This document shows, piece by piece, positions 51,883 through 62,202 of a stretch of 64,000 nucleotides of DNA. Origin of the DNA: Oligoflexus tunisiensis. GTDB lineage: Bacteria; Bdellovibrionota_B; Oligoflexia; Oligoflexales; Oligoflexaceae. The translations under genes were made by a program, and so were the position numbers. Position 1 is the first letter of the stretch; every line of letters begins with the position of its first letter. Below the pieces are notes generated by a model that saw nothing but the letters and a program-made list of their open reading frames with translations, did not search any database and had not been told where the DNA came from. Location of the stretch: positions 4,603,471 to 4,667,470 of the forward strand of contig NZ_BDFO01000001.1 in NCBI RefSeq assembly GCF_001748245.1. Reading direction: 5' to 3'.

Positions 51883-52902
51883 TTATGGCTTAAAGGCGGC
51901 AGCGGGAACATAGGTGTAACTGCTGCTTCCAGGCGTTTTCCAGAACAGTTCCAAGGCGATGTGGTAGCGAGGACCCTGGAAGTATTCCACCACAATTTCA
52001 TGCTGGCCGACACCCAGGTTGATCGAACCGACAACGGCTCTCTCAGCATGTTGTCCGTCGTTATCCACCACGAGCTGACCATTAATATAGAGTTTGGCCC
52101 CATCATCAGCATTCAATTTAAAGTAGTGTTTGCCGGATTTGGCGATCGTCAAGTTACTGGTGGCGCGGATGGCAAACCACTCAATCAGATTCGGTTGTCC
52201 CGGGAAACCATCCGACCATGCCCGATTGGGGATCTGGAAAGCTTCCATACAGGCTGTGGCCGAAGTTTTCGCGAACATGGTGAAGTCCGGCAGACGACTG
52301 GTGTCCTCGGGCAGAGCAAAGACATCAGCTTTGATCGGGAAACCTTTCCGGTCGCCGGTACAACCGGCAAACACCTGAGTTTGCGGTTCCAGTTTCAAAA
52401 CCGTGCTGGACGTCTGAGTCGGATCGCTCTTGGAAACGGCGACGATCTGCACCTCATAGGCTTCGTTACCAGTGGCCGGACTCACGTAGGTGTTGTCGAC
52501 GATTTTTCCGGGATCCTTGCCTTCGGGGGCCAGGACCTGATAGGTCACGTCATCCGTCTGCTCACCACCCAGCGAGGTCGAGACGCTGGTCTTTTGAGAA
52601 CCGAAGCGCAGCTGCGATTCCTGAACGTCCACAGTCAGATCACTGAACTCTTCGGACTCCGGAATATCCAGAGGTTCGACCGCGTTTTCGTCCATCAGCT
52701 CATCCTCTTCCGAGGCGACGACCACATCCGCGCTGTTGTCAAAGGATTCCGGGGAGAAAGTGTTCTCTGCATCATACGGCTGGTCGCTCAGCGCGGTCAT
52801 GGACATTTCCTGGAATGCCGGAGTATCGGCACCACAGGAGACCATGACGCTGGTGAACAGCGACAGGCACAGGTGTTTGGACAAAGACTTACCCAAAGTC
52901 AT
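51883..52902 (-). CDS. PA14-domain lipoprotein
   Basis: The 339-aa protein has a lipobox (FTSVMVSC, Cys 23) and an acidic N-terminal third (SEEDELMDENAVEPLDIPESEEF). A middle beta region (about 100-170) precedes a C-terminal PA14-type domain (about 225-330): FAIRATSNLTIAKSGKHYFKLNADDGAKLYINGQLVVDND, here cut at the DDGAKLYINGQ signature, and GQHEIVVEYFQGPRYHIALELFW. PA14 domains bind carbohydrates on surfaces. AGGAGA precedes the ATG by 7 bp. The protein is likely surface-exposed. Confidence 0.83.
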   Translation of the reverse strand: MTLGKSLSKHLCLSLFTSVMVSCGADTPAFQEMSMTALSDQPYDAENTFSPESFDNSADVVVASEEDELMDENAVEPLDIPESEEFSDLTVDVQESQLRFGSQKTSVSTSLGGEQTDDVTYQVLAPEGKDPGKIVDNTYVSPATGNEAYEVQIVAVSKSDPTQTSSTVLKLEPQTQVFAGCTGDRKGFPIKADVFALPEDTSRLPDFTMFAKTSATACMEAFQIPNRAWSDGFPGQPNLIEWFAIRATSNLTIAKSGKHYFKLNADDGAKLYINGQLVVDNDGQHAERAVVGSINLGVGQHEIVVEYFQGPRYHIALELFWKTPGSSSYTYVPAAAFKP

Positions 52903-53170
52903 AAGAATCTCCTCTATGAGTGTCCCGTGTCTTAGGCGAGCAAAAATCTACTCGCAAAGAGGACAGACCCTCTACGGCAGGATCCGCGGCTTCCTTTCCA
53001 GCTGGTAACAAGTGTCGACAAAGGCTTGACATTTCATGGCGCAATAATGTGAGCAAAGTTGCCCAAGGGTCCTTTTTTTTAAGGTAACGGCCAGCCGCAG
53101 GATTCTTACTGCGGGACAGGGAACCTTCTCCTATAATGAACTCAAATCCCAATCATGAGGTAGCTTGCCG

Positions 53171-55738
53171 ATGTCAATGCTCAGGCTCATCGCGTTTCTG
53201 TGCCTATGGCCGCTGTTTGGCTGCAGCGGCGACACCACCCAGCGTAATACGATCGTGACCAGCGCCGACGCCGTGCAAAAAGGAACAGTGGTCGGCCAGC
53301 TGCAAATTGAAGAGGGCGCGCCGACGACCGCCGTGGCGGGAGCGACAGTAGCTGTGCAGGACCACCCGGAGCTGGTGAGCAAAACCGCGACCGATGGCAG
53401 CTTTCAAATCCCCAATGCACCGGCCGGCACCTTGAATGTGATCATCACTTCGGCCGGCACGGGTCTGGCCGCGGCTGAGTATGGCGTGAAGATCGATGCC
53501 GTCAAGGTCAAGCCTCTGGAAAAAACCGATCTCGGCAAACAGTCCATGAAGAAAACCGGAAGCCTGACCGGACTCGTGACGTTCTTTGACAATCCGAACA
53601 ACCTGGACCTGGCCGGCTCGGATGTTTTTGTTCCCGGCACCGATTTCATCGCCAAGACCGACAGTCAGGGAAGTTTTGTGATCGAAGGTTTGCCGGAGGG
53701 TACCTATACCCTCATGATGCAGCACACGGGCTTTTCCACGACCACCCTGGAAGAGGTGAGCATCATCTCGGGGCAGCTCACGGACCTCGGCACGGTTCCC
53801 TTATCGCTGGCCCTTGGTCCTGAGGGCGGCATCACTCTGCAGCATGATGCGACGGCCAGCATCGGAGGCAAGGATCGCAAGATTCGCCTGTCCCGCACCG
53901 TCACGGTGAATCTGAACTATGACGGGGACGCGGCCCTTATGAAGGTTTCCGCGGATCCGACCTTTCTCAATACGACCTGGGAACCGGTAAAGAAAACCAT
54001 GGATTGGACCTTTGATACCGATGGCGAGAAAACCCTTTATGTGACCTTTGCCGACTTGAATGGTTTGGAAAGTTCACCGTTCGCGGATACCGTCTTCGTG
54101 GATACCGAGGTTCCCACGATAACAGAAGTCAAAATCATGGAAGGCTGGGCCCAGACCGCAACCACGGCAGTATATTTGGATGTCACAGGCAGCGACACGG
54201 GGACCGGCATTCAGGACATCATGCTCAGCAATGATGCGAACTTCACCGGAGCAAGCTGGCAAACCTTTTCCAGCCGCCTGAGCTGGACCGTCAGCAGCGG
54301 CAGTGGACCGAAGACGATTTATACCAAAGTCAGAGACTATGCGGGCAACATATCCACGGCTTCCTCGGATTCCATCAACAAGGGTGATTACACCCTTATT
54401 CACAACAGCACCTATACGAGCAAGGTCATTCTTTATAAGGAGCAATCGCCCTATCTCGTGACGGATGACACGACCTTTAGCAGCGATCTGGAAATCAAGC
54501 CGGGGGCCACGCTCTATATTGAGGCCAATAACGAAGTCGCGGTCAAAGGCATCTTTACATCCAAAGGCACAGCCACTGAGGAAATATTGATCAGTGTGCG
54601 GAATCCGGCGGCCGGATCCTGCTCGGCCATGGGTATCGAAGGCTATATCATGGACTTCAGCCAGACCTTGCCCGGTGTGAGTGCCTCCAATGTCGTCCAG
54701 TACACCCGCTTTCAACTGGCCGAATTCCTCAAGTTTAACGGGGGTACGGTCACAAACAATCAGTTCGACAGCAGCCTTTGTACAGCTGAGGGTCTCGGAC
54801 AGCTTACAAAATCAGGAATGGACAATCTTGTGGTGAGCCATAACACCTTTACGGAATGGGGCACGGCGTTATCCGTCCAAAACGGAATTGCCAACACCAC
54901 ATTCTCAAACAACACCGGCACCATGATGACGGGGATCTCGCAGTCGGGTGAGGCAACCGGCACGATCATTAAAAACAACACGATTCAGTGGCTTGAATCC
55001 TGGAGCACGATCTACGCACCGGGTTCCGGCTCCTTTACCATAGAAAACAATACCTGGACCGGGACTGTTGGCACGGGCTGGTCGATCAATGGTTCAGGAA
55101 ACACGACGATCACTGGCTTCGATTTTACCAGTGCTACGAACGTCGTCTCGAATACAGGCTCGGGAACCGTCACCATTAACGGCGGGACGATCACAAGTTG
55201 CACGACACTCTTTACCGTCGGCGGCTCGGCGAAGATAGTGGCCAATAACATGACTGTAACAAGTTGCACCAAAGGGGTGGAGTACAACTCCAACAGCACA
55301 GGTCAGGTCACCATCAGTTCAAGCACCCTGAGCGTCAGTAGCCGCGTGGTGAATGTGGGATCAACTATCTCGTCCACGACGACATTCACTGGCAACACGA
55401 TCACCTGCAGCACAGGCAGTGGGATTTGTGATCTCTATTACAAGGAGCCTATGGATGGTGATGTGGAAACACTGACGATGACGGGCAATACAATCAACTG
55501 TGCTTTAGCCACGGGTTGCCGTGGCTTTGCTATCGTCAAAAGCTATAGCACACCGCGCGCGATGGACTTTAATTTGACGTTGGCGTCCAATACCTTTATG
55601 GGCAAGTCGCTGAATAGCGACCTGGAGAACAATATCGTGGAATCATCAAATGATAGCCTGAATGATGCGGAAGTGAAGCTCTTTTTGTTCTCACCAGGTG
55701 CAGGAGAAATCGTACTGGGCGGCACCATCACGCAATAA
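53171..55738 (+). CDS. Large surface lipoprotein with regulatory-like beta domains and a beta-helix
   Basis: The 855-aa protein has a lipobox (LCLWPLFGC). Two carboxypeptidase-regulatory-like beta-sandwich domains follow (GQLQIEEGAPTTAVAGATVAV...GSFQIPNAPAG, and GLVTFFDNPNNLDLAGSDVFV...GSFVIEGLPEGTY), then Ig-like repeats with DTEVPTITEVK. The last 350 residues are Thr/Ser/Asn-rich and periodic (NNTFTEWG, NNTIQWL, GNTITCS, GNTINCA), typical of a right-handed parallel beta-helix. This suggests an adhesin or polysaccharide-binding surface protein. GAGG lies 10 bp before ATG 53171; TTG 53165 is an alternative start. Confidence 0.78.
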   Translation: MSMLRLIAFLCLWPLFGCSGDTTQRNTIVTSADAVQKGTVVGQLQIEEGAPTTAVAGATVAVQDHPELVSKTATDGSFQIPNAPAGTLNVIITSAGTGLAAAEYGVKIDAVKVKPLEKTDLGKQSMKKTGSLTGLVTFFDNPNNLDLAGSDVFVPGTDFIAKTDSQGSFVIEGLPEGTYTLMMQHTGFSTTTLEEVSIISGQLTDLGTVPLSLALGPEGGITLQHDATASIGGKDRKIRLSRTVTVNLNYDGDAALMKVSADPTFLNTTWEPVKKTMDWTFDTDGEKTLYVTFADLNGLESSPFADTVFVDTEVPTITEVKIMEGWAQTATTAVYLDVTGSDTGTGIQDIMLSNDANFTGASWQTFSSRLSWTVSSGSGPKTIYTKVRDYAGNISTASSDSINKGDYTLIHNSTYTSKVILYKEQSPYLVTDDTTFSSDLEIKPGATLYIEANNEVAVKGIFTSKGTATEEILISVRNPAAGSCSAMGIEGYIMDFSQTLPGVSASNVVQYTRFQLAEFLKFNGGTVTNNQFDSSLCTAEGLGQLTKSGMDNLVVSHNTFTEWGTALSVQNGIANTTFSNNTGTMMTGISQSGEATGTIIKNNTIQWLESWSTIYAPGSGSFTIENNTWTGTVGTGWSINGSGNTTITGFDFTSATNVVSNTGSGTVTINGGTITSCTTLFTVGGSAKIVANNMTVTSCTKGVEYNSNSTGQVTISSSTLSVSSRVVNVGSTISSTTTFTGNTITCSTGSGICDLYYKEPMDGDVETLTMTGNTINCALATGCRGFAIVKSYSTPRAMDFNLTLASNTFMGKSLNSDLENNIVESSNDSLNDAEVKLFLFSPGAGEIVLGGTITQ

Positions 55739-55741
55739 AAC

Positions 55742-56968
55742 TCATAAAGGGCCACGTCGATAGGTTCGAATCAGTCGCGCATACCAGACCACACCAACGG
55801 TATAAATGAGAGCGGTCGAACCAAAGATCCAGACGAAGGAATAGCCGGCCTCACGGAAACTGCGAAACAGCTGGGAACTCAGGAACCAGCTGGCCGCCCA
55901 GAGCGCCTGCTTCAGGGCGCTGGTCATTTCCCGGTTGCGTGGTCCCACGAGGTTCATGGTCAATTCCGAGACGATGGGATTTGCCATATTCATAAGGGGC
56001 TGCCGCAGAAGATAACAAACGGACGCGAGGATCATGGCCCCATGCGAGGGCGCCATGAACTCGGAAACTCCCATCAAGGCGAGAGCGACAATCGAGAGGC
56101 CCTGACTCCAGACGACGGCCAGCTCATAGCCGAAACGATGCAAAAGATGGGGCCCATAGAGCGAGCCCACCGACACCAGAAAGGTCGCGGCGGAGCTGAT
56201 CAGGGAAAAGTCCTCATAGCCCATCGCAAAGGCATGCTTAAAAAAAAGACTGATAAACGGAATGCTAAGACCCGCGCCGATTCCAATGATCAAACTCGGC
56301 GTCAGCGTCCTGGCGATCAGCCCCCAGTCATACTCCTTGAGCATCAGCGAAGACGCCCCTCCATCCTGGGAACCGGGTCGGTCCTCCCAGGGGCCAATCA
56401 GGACCACAAAACCGAGACAGGAAATGCCGGTGCAAATGGCCAGGAGGAGTGATCCGGGAATGTTTTCGGTACGCGCATGATTCAGAGCGTAGAAAATGAT
56501 GCCCAGGAGAAACGTGGTCGTGCTCCAGTTCGTAAAGCTGAGGGCCATCGCATGCGCCTGCTGCTGTGGCCTCTCATGCCGCAAAATGTAAGGCACGATC
56601 AGAACCTGAACCATGGCCAGGCCGGCTCCCACCAGAACATTGCCAACGCCCAGCAAACCCTCCCAATGCCGAGGAATGGCCACCAGGATCAGAGCATATC
56701 CAAGCGGCACCAGGATTCCCGCCGCACGCAGGAAGGGAAGCAGGCGCCGACGCCTCACCAGCAGGCCGAGGGGCAGGGAAAAGACCAGCACAGCCAAAAA
56801 ACGCAGGGAAAGCACCCGGGCGATGACGTGATCGGAATAGCCTTCCCTGCTCATGTAAAAATTCGCGATCAAGAAAAACGCGTTATGAACAAGCTGGAGA
56901 AAGAATTCTGCGAGTATGGCGCGAAAAACAGACGGTTGTAAGGCGAGGTAACCACGGAGAGCGTGCAT
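55742..56968 (-). CDS. Major facilitator superfamily protein
   Basis: The 408-aa protein has about 12 transmembrane helices, with a loop motif RFLAVLVFSLPLGLLVRRRRLL between helices 2 and 3 in place of the usual GxLaDrxGrr and a central hydrophilic loop (EDRPGSQDGGASSLMLKEYDW). It resembles small-molecule MFS exporters. It converges on the beta-helix lipoprotein gene with only 3 bp between stops and is divergent from the ABC pair (176 bp gap). Substrate is unknown. Confidence 0.8.
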   Translation of the reverse strand: MHALRGYLALQPSVFRAILAEFFLQLVHNAFFLIANFYMSREGYSDHVIARVLSLRFLAVLVFSLPLGLLVRRRRLLPFLRAAGILVPLGYALILVAIPRHWEGLLGVGNVLVGAGLAMVQVLIVPYILRHERPQQQAHAMALSFTNWSTTTFLLGIIFYALNHARTENIPGSLLLAICTGISCLGFVVLIGPWEDRPGSQDGGASSLMLKEYDWGLIARTLTPSLIIGIGAGLSIPFISLFFKHAFAMGYEDFSLISSAATFLVSVGSLYGPHLLHRFGYELAVVWSQGLSIVALALMGVSEFMAPSHGAMILASVCYLLRQPLMNMANPIVSELTMNLVGPRNREMTSALKQALWAASWFLSSQLFRSFREAGYSFVWIFGSTALIYTVGVVWYARLIRTYRRGPL

Positions 56969-57144
56969 GCAAGATCCTGTCAGGAGGATCGACGGATCCT
57001 CACTTTTCTCATTCTGCCACAGGCCATGGCAGGTTCACAGACTCTTCGTTTGGACGCGATGGCTCCGTGACGTCACCTTGAAACCGCCATCCGGATTTGC
57101 TAAACAGGGGTGGACGAACAACCCTTTAAGGGAAAGAGCCCAGC

Positions 57145-57792
57145 GTGCTGCATCTGCATGAAGTCTGCAAATCCTATCAGGACAAGAAGGTTCTGGAGTC
57201 ACTGACCTTTGACTTCACGACCCGCGGTATTTACGCGATTGCTGGCCCCAATGGCATTGGCAAAAGCACGCTTTTCCGTGTGATCGCCGGTGCCGAGCCC
57301 CCCAGTTCCGGGCGGGTGGAACTCAATGGTCTGAATCCCATGGTTCATCGCATCGCCTATCGACAGAAGGTCAGCTGGACGCCGGAGATGGATGGCGTCT
57401 TTCCCTTCATGACGCCGGAAGAATACTTCCGCCTGATCCTGCAGATCCGTGGCCGGCCCGGCAGCGAATACCCGCACGGCTTGATTCAGCAACTGGCCTT
57501 GACTCCCTTCCTGCGCACGCGTTTTGATGAACTCTCGCTTGGGAATAAGAAGAAAACTCTCCTGATTGCCGCGTTGATGGTGCCCTTTGAGGTTCTGCTG
57601 CTCGATGAAGCCTGCACCGGTTTCGATCGTCCCTCGCAGCAGACCTTTAAAAAACTCATGAGCGCAATCGCGCCGCAGGCCATTATCCTGCTCGTGAATC
57701 ATGATGCGGATCAACTCGACGGCATTCCCCTCGTGCCCTTGCAAATGGTGCATGAGCAGAAAACTCTTTTAATCCAAGGTGAATTGATTTGA
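57145..57792 (+). CDS. ABC transporter ATP-binding protein
   Basis: The 215-aa ATPase has Walker A GPNGIGKST (about 34-42), a Q-loop region SWTPEMDG, a divergent signature LSLGNKKK (about 131-138), Walker B VLLLDEACTGFD (about 151) and the H-loop VNHD. It is short and lacks the C-terminal extension of importers, as in ABC-2 export ATPases. GTG 57145 gives the expected N-terminus MLHLHEVCKSY. Its stop overlaps the next start (TTGA), tying it to the permease gene. Confidence 0.9.
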   Translation: MLHLHEVCKSYQDKKVLESLTFDFTTRGIYAIAGPNGIGKSTLFRVIAGAEPPSSGRVELNGLNPMVHRIAYRQKVSWTPEMDGVFPFMTPEEYFRLILQIRGRPGSEYPHGLIQQLALTPFLRTRFDELSLGNKKKTLLIAALMVPFEVLLLDEACTGFDRPSQQTFKKLMSAIAPQAIILLVNHDADQLDGIPLVPLQMVHEQKTLLIQGELI

Positions 57793-59042
57793 AGAGCCTT
57801 CCGGCCTATGACCGTTCGCGCCTGCGCCTGTTTATGGCTTACGCAACGCTGCGGGTTCGCCTTTTCCTCCGGGAAATTCTGGAGCTGCATCAGCGTTTTC
57901 TCGTGGGTTTTCTCTATCTCTTTGGTCTGGTTCTGAGTGGCAACGAACAGCTGGCCCTCAAACAGAGCCTGGCCCATCTGCTGTCGATGAGCCCCTGGAC
58001 CATGGCGGATCTCGTTTATCTCATCGGCCTGTTTCTCTACGGCTGGGTTGTCGCAGCGGTGGTGCGGAGGAGCGCGCGGGGGGGACGCGTGCATCATTTC
58101 GCTGAGTCTCTGCCGCTTCCCTTTCTCTGGGAACGCCTGATCCGCTTTCTGACCTTGAATATCGTCAACCTCACCCTTCTTATTCTCTTCATTCTGGGCT
58201 GGCATCAGCAAATTCGTGATAAGGCTTCTCTCGCTCCGGGACTTTTGCTGGGCGCGGCGTACTATATCTGGATCGTGGGTTTACAGCTGAGCCTGCTGGA
58301 ACAGAACTGGCGTCTCTTTCCCGCCTGGTTTGGGGGAGCCTGCCTCCTCGTTCTCAGCAAGGGTACGACTTTCGTTTGGCCGATGCTTGGCGTGTCCGTA
58401 CTCTTTGCCTTGTGGGCCTTCCGCAGAGAGGAGACGCCACCGCATGATCATCCGGATTTGCCCCTGGGCAGCTGGGAAACGCGCTGGCGTTCCGCCCTCA
58501 CCCGTCGCATTCCCGCCCAGTTGATGATGCAGGTGACCTATAGTCTCGCCCGGCCCGCGTTGCTAATTTACTCCGGTTTGGTGGCGTTGGGACTTGATAC
58601 GATCCTTTACATGGTGCTGATACAGGACATACCCGATTCACAAAAAATTCATGTCTACACCGTGATTACCGGTTTTCTCAGCCTACTCTTCAGCAGCTTT
58701 TTCCGAAGCTTTTATCTGCAGCGTGAAGAATGGCAAACGTGGCTCACGAGTCTGCCGCGCCCGGAAAGCTGGTGGCTGCGGCAGGACACCGGATTTGTGA
58801 TCACGCTTTATCTCGTGATGACCGTACCGCTTGCTCTGACTCTGGTGTTGCAGAAGAATCTATCCGCCTGGGTGCCCTTCATCATACTGCCCGTTCATGT
58901 TCTGAGTCTTCTCGCTTTGCGCCACCTGCAGAGAAGCCGGCATCTCGACCAGGGGATACTCATCATCCTCGGCTCATGCGTCTGGTTTATTCTGTTGGGA
59001 TATCTCTGTGATCATGCCGTGCAGGGAATGGGGCACCCTTGA
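57789..59042 (+). CDS. ABC-2-type permease partner
   Basis: The 417-aa protein has about ten hydrophobic segments and begins with a basic stretch (SLPAYDRSRLRL). It has no recognised motif, but the TTG start overlaps the ATPase stop, so it is the membrane subunit. The domain plan is parallel to the ABC pair at 24-26 kb, where the gene order is also ATPase then permease. The cargo is unknown. Confidence 0.75.
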   Translation: MKSLPAYDRSRLRLFMAYATLRVRLFLREILELHQRFLVGFLYLFGLVLSGNEQLALKQSLAHLLSMSPWTMADLVYLIGLFLYGWVVAAVVRRSARGGRVHHFAESLPLPFLWERLIRFLTLNIVNLTLLILFILGWHQQIRDKASLAPGLLLGAAYYIWIVGLQLSLLEQNWRLFPAWFGGACLLVLSKGTTFVWPMLGVSVLFALWAFRREETPPHDHPDLPLGSWETRWRSALTRRIPAQLMMQVTYSLARPALLIYSGLVALGLDTILYMVLIQDIPDSQKIHVYTVITGFLSLLFSSFFRSFYLQREEWQTWLTSLPRPESWWLRQDTGFVITLYLVMTVPLALTLVLQKNLSAWVPFIILPVHVLSLLALRHLQRSRHLDQGILIILGSCVWFILLGYLCDHAVQGMGHP

Positions 59043-59043
59043 T

Positions 59044-59994
59044 TCAGTTCAGAAGGAGGATGAACTTTCCTTCCGCATCGCGATCGTGAAGGGGAACCCA
59101 ATATTTGGTGACGCCAGGAGCCAGCGGGTCAATGAAGGTATTGAGGCTCTGAGCTTCGGCATCCGTCATGGGCATCGCGAAGTGATAACCTGCAGGACAG
59201 GCCTTCGGATAATCCTGAAAAGCCCCCTGGATGGTGCTGATCATCCATTTCTGTGCGCTCGTTAGATCCTTGTTTTTGCAAATGAACCTCTGAATCGTCG
59301 AGCATTGGTTATCATTCAAGCGACCCAAAGGACCATTCGTGAGACCACTGGCAGTTTCGTTGACCTGCTTGGCGGCGAGATTCTGCCACTCGGCACAGTC
59401 CTCCTCTTCACCCGCCTGGACACTGTTGTTCGGCTCGCCGCCCAGCCAGAACCTTGCCGCGAGTTCGAGGTTCAAAATGCTGACCTTCGTCGTCAGGGTT
59501 GCTGTGCCGTTGGGCGTATGGATGATCATCTGGATGTTCGCAAGATAAATGTTCTCGACTTTTTCGAGCAGGACCCACGTGAAGAGATTGAGGTCCTGAC
59601 TTTGAACCGTCAGCTGAGATCCCTTGCCCTGCTCATCGATTTTAAAGAATTCAGCCCGCAGGATGGGGGCGCTGATCTCGGCTGGATCCTTGATCTGGCA
59701 TTCCAGTTGGTAGGTCTCACTTCCCTGCTGCTGTCCCTGGGGGTAAAGACAGACCAACGAGGCTCCACCGATTGATACCGGTTCCAGAGCGGGTTCTTCA
59801 GCGATGGCGTCATCCGCTTCAAGCACCTCGGACGTGACGGCTTTCTGTTCACTCGTTGCCTGAGCCGTCGTCTGGACCGTTGTCTGAGCCTCAATGGATG
59901 CCGCAGTTGATATGGAATCCGAACGGCCAAGTGGCTGCTTCTGTGCGCAAGCGCCAGCGAGAACGATCAGGGCAATGAAAACTGCGTTCATCAT
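59044..59994 (-). CDS. Lipoprotein with C-type-lectin-like domain
   Basis: The 316-aa protein has a lipobox (VLAGAC). A Thr/Gln-rich linker leads to a beta region (about 75-165), then a segment that matches the C-type lectin long-loop core: FWLGGEPNNSVQAGEEEDCAEW, cut here at WLGGEPNN and EDCAEW, followed by GRLNDNQCSTIQRFICK. The EPN triplet and the acidic/Asn pair are calcium and mannose-type ligands in lectins. Start 59994 follows CGGAG; an ATG five codons earlier lacks a signal. It could bind glycans on the cell surface. Confidence 0.72.
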   Translation of the reverse strand: MMNAVFIALIVLAGACAQKQPLGRSDSISTAASIEAQTTVQTTAQATSEQKAVTSEVLEADDAIAEEPALEPVSIGGASLVCLYPQGQQQGSETYQLECQIKDPAEISAPILRAEFFKIDEQGKGSQLTVQSQDLNLFTWVLLEKVENIYLANIQMIIHTPNGTATLTTKVSILNLELAARFWLGGEPNNSVQAGEEEDCAEWQNLAAKQVNETASGLTNGPLGRLNDNQCSTIQRFICKNKDLTSAQKWMISTIQGAFQDYPKACPAGYHFAMPMTDAEAQSLNTFIDPLAPGVTKYWVPLHDRDAEGKFILLLN

Positions 59995-60203
59995 AAGTCT
60001 CCGATTCATGAACCCGAAGATCCCGAATATTACGTGGTGGCATGATTGGTAACAGTTTGCACCTTGTGGACGACGCTATCATTCCTCATCGGTGAGGCTT
60101 CCGCGCGACTGGAGATACGTCTGAAACCTATCTTATTATGCAGGTTTGCGGCCCTGAATTCATGGACTTCAAATCGCCTGGGAGTGAGCGTTGAGGGGGG
60201 GGG

Positions 60204-62024
60204 CTAGAGTCGTGATTTCCAGGAATAGGGGCCCGCCACATGTTTTCCAAAAATAGCCGGATTTTCCAGGGTCAGAACACGACGCCTATCCAACTGAACC
60301 TGGCGAAGGGAATCCCCATACATGACCTCCAAAAGTTCGGCCAGGACCCCATTCTTTTGAAGCGATTTCAATCCCAATTCTATTGCGGTCGCCAGTTCTA
60401 TTCTGGTTTTTGCAACAAACACTTTTTGCTGGGCGGGATATTTGAGCAGCAAAAACGGGTCCACGGTCAACATGTCTGAAGGCCGGGACAGCATCTCATC
60501 CCGCACTTCGTAGACAGCACGCGTGAGGGCATCGCACTTGCCCCGACGCAATGCATCAAACAGTTCTGGCATCGTGACAGCGGTGAAAACAGGGATTCGG
60601 GCATACTCCAGCACAACACGATCAGGCCAATCACGTCCCACGCATATTCTGAATCGACGAAGCGATTCAAGAGATTTGACGTCTCGAAACATATGGGCCT
60701 GCATTGTGTTGACAACCAGCACGCGCGCTCCAATCAGGCCCTGAGTAATATCCAATTGTGTCCCGATGAAATTCGCTTCGCGTTCCATGCTCCCCTGTGT
60801 CGCCACCGCATCCACGACCGGGAGGGAGGCATTCAGATCCTGCAATGCGGCGCCTTGATGAAGAGTCTTTGAAGTCAAGTGGCGTACCGGCCGCTTATAA
60901 TAGATCGAATCCTTATTGACTTCCTGACTCAGCGCGAGTTCCAGGGCAAAAGCCGCACTCAGAATATGGGTATCAGCCCATAATTCCGCGGCTCGTATCA
61001 CGATCGGTGGCCCTGTGAGGTCGGGAACACGCGGAGCGGATACCAACTCTTGATTTTCTATTAGTTTGACCGGCCGATAGGTGCCCGACCAGTTGGGACG
61101 AAAGCGTTTCAAGGACATTTTATGCCAGGTCATCAATTTCCTCTCCGCCCACTTGTGCCAGGCTTTCCAACTGGCGTGGTGAAGAGGTAATTGCAATGGC
61201 AAATATGGATTTTTGATTTCGATTTTCCTGCGATCCGTCCACCCTGATCTCAGGAAAGCTGGGCCGTAGTGTTCAACAATAAGCTCATCCAGGGTTCCGT
61301 TTCTTTCGATCTCTCTTAAACCTTGCGTCAAGCGCTGAGCAAGTTTCTCTTGCTTCTTGTTGACATAGAGATAGTTAGGAGCCGGATAGCTCAAGCGCCA
61401 GGTGGCTTGCCAGTCCAGATTCTGAAAGGCCCTGACTCTCAACTCATCCCATGCTTCCTGGATGCCACGGGTCAGGATATCGAAGCGTTTGCCCTGCAGC
61501 ATGGGGAACAAAAATTTATAGCGGCCCACCTCTGTCTTCAGTCCGTTTGCGACCATGATGGGTCCATCGGCCCAGTCGTCTCCCACACCGATCGTATACT
61601 TTTTCAATTCCTCCAGCGAATCCACAGTGTCCACCGCTTCCCGATCGTCCGGCCGAACAATGAAGATTTTTTCTCCCAGGACGGACGCAGAAATGGAAAT
61701 CCGTATAGGCAGCAGCTGCTCATCCAGCTCGCGGTTGGCCATCGTTGACAGCACATGCACGTAACCTCGATCCTGCGTGATCGCGGCTATGGCTCGGTTC
61801 TTGGTCAACAGAGGGTCGATCGTCACTGTGGATCGAACTTCGATAGGGCCCAGCTTCTCCGAATCCACGTCCAGGGCAGCCTTGACGACAGCCACCGTGT
61901 AATTCAGTCGAAAATCATAAGTGTCCTCGGAGCCATAGACATAGACAGGATTGGGAATGGATGGGGCTGCTTGCAAAGAGCAGGCGAAAAAAAGCCAGAT
62001 GGACAGAAATAATACCAACCTCAT
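60204..62024 (-). CDS. Tandem solute-binding-like (SBP_bac_3) exported protein
   Basis: The 606-aa protein has a signal peptide ending SLQAAPS and two similar halves. Each has a strand-helix start, an IGVGDDWADG/ICVGRDWPDR segment, KRFDILTRGIQEAWDEL/GKCDALTRAVYEVRDEM and a closing NGTLDELIVEHYG/NGVLAELLEVMYG. This is the extracellular solute-binding family 3 fold, repeated. No transporter or signalling domain is fused. It may sense or capture amino-acid-like ligands. ATG 62024 is chosen; TTG 62030 has a slightly better upstream AAGGGG and is possible. Confidence 0.78.
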   Translation of the reverse strand: MRLVLFLSIWLFFACSLQAAPSIPNPVYVYGSEDTYDFRLNYTVAVVKAALDVDSEKLGPIEVRSTVTIDPLLTKNRAIAAITQDRGYVHVLSTMANRELDEQLLPIRISISASVLGEKIFIVRPDDREAVDTVDSLEELKKYTIGVGDDWADGPIMVANGLKTEVGRYKFLFPMLQGKRFDILTRGIQEAWDELRVRAFQNLDWQATWRLSYPAPNYLYVNKKQEKLAQRLTQGLREIERNGTLDELIVEHYGPAFLRSGWTDRRKIEIKNPYLPLQLPLHHASWKAWHKWAERKLMTWHKMSLKRFRPNWSGTYRPVKLIENQELVSAPRVPDLTGPPIVIRAAELWADTHILSAAFALELALSQEVNKDSIYYKRPVRHLTSKTLHQGAALQDLNASLPVVDAVATQGSMEREANFIGTQLDITQGLIGARVLVVNTMQAHMFRDVKSLESLRRFRICVGRDWPDRVVLEYARIPVFTAVTMPELFDALRRGKCDALTRAVYEVRDEMLSRPSDMLTVDPFLLLKYPAQQKVFVAKTRIELATAIELGLKSLQKNGVLAELLEVMYGDSLRQVQLDRRRVLTLENPAIFGKHVAGPYSWKSRL

Positions 62025-62202
62025 CCTCAAGGCACCCCTTTGGCAAAATGCTCCTTAGGTGCACCATGAGACTACAAGAAATAACCTGGCCTTCCTAGGG
62101 AAAGAAACGATCCCAAGCAACCGCCGACGGCGGACACTTCAACGTCACCCATGACCATTTCATCATGGACGGGAAGACCAGTCGCTTGACTGTAGCGTTC
62201 GA

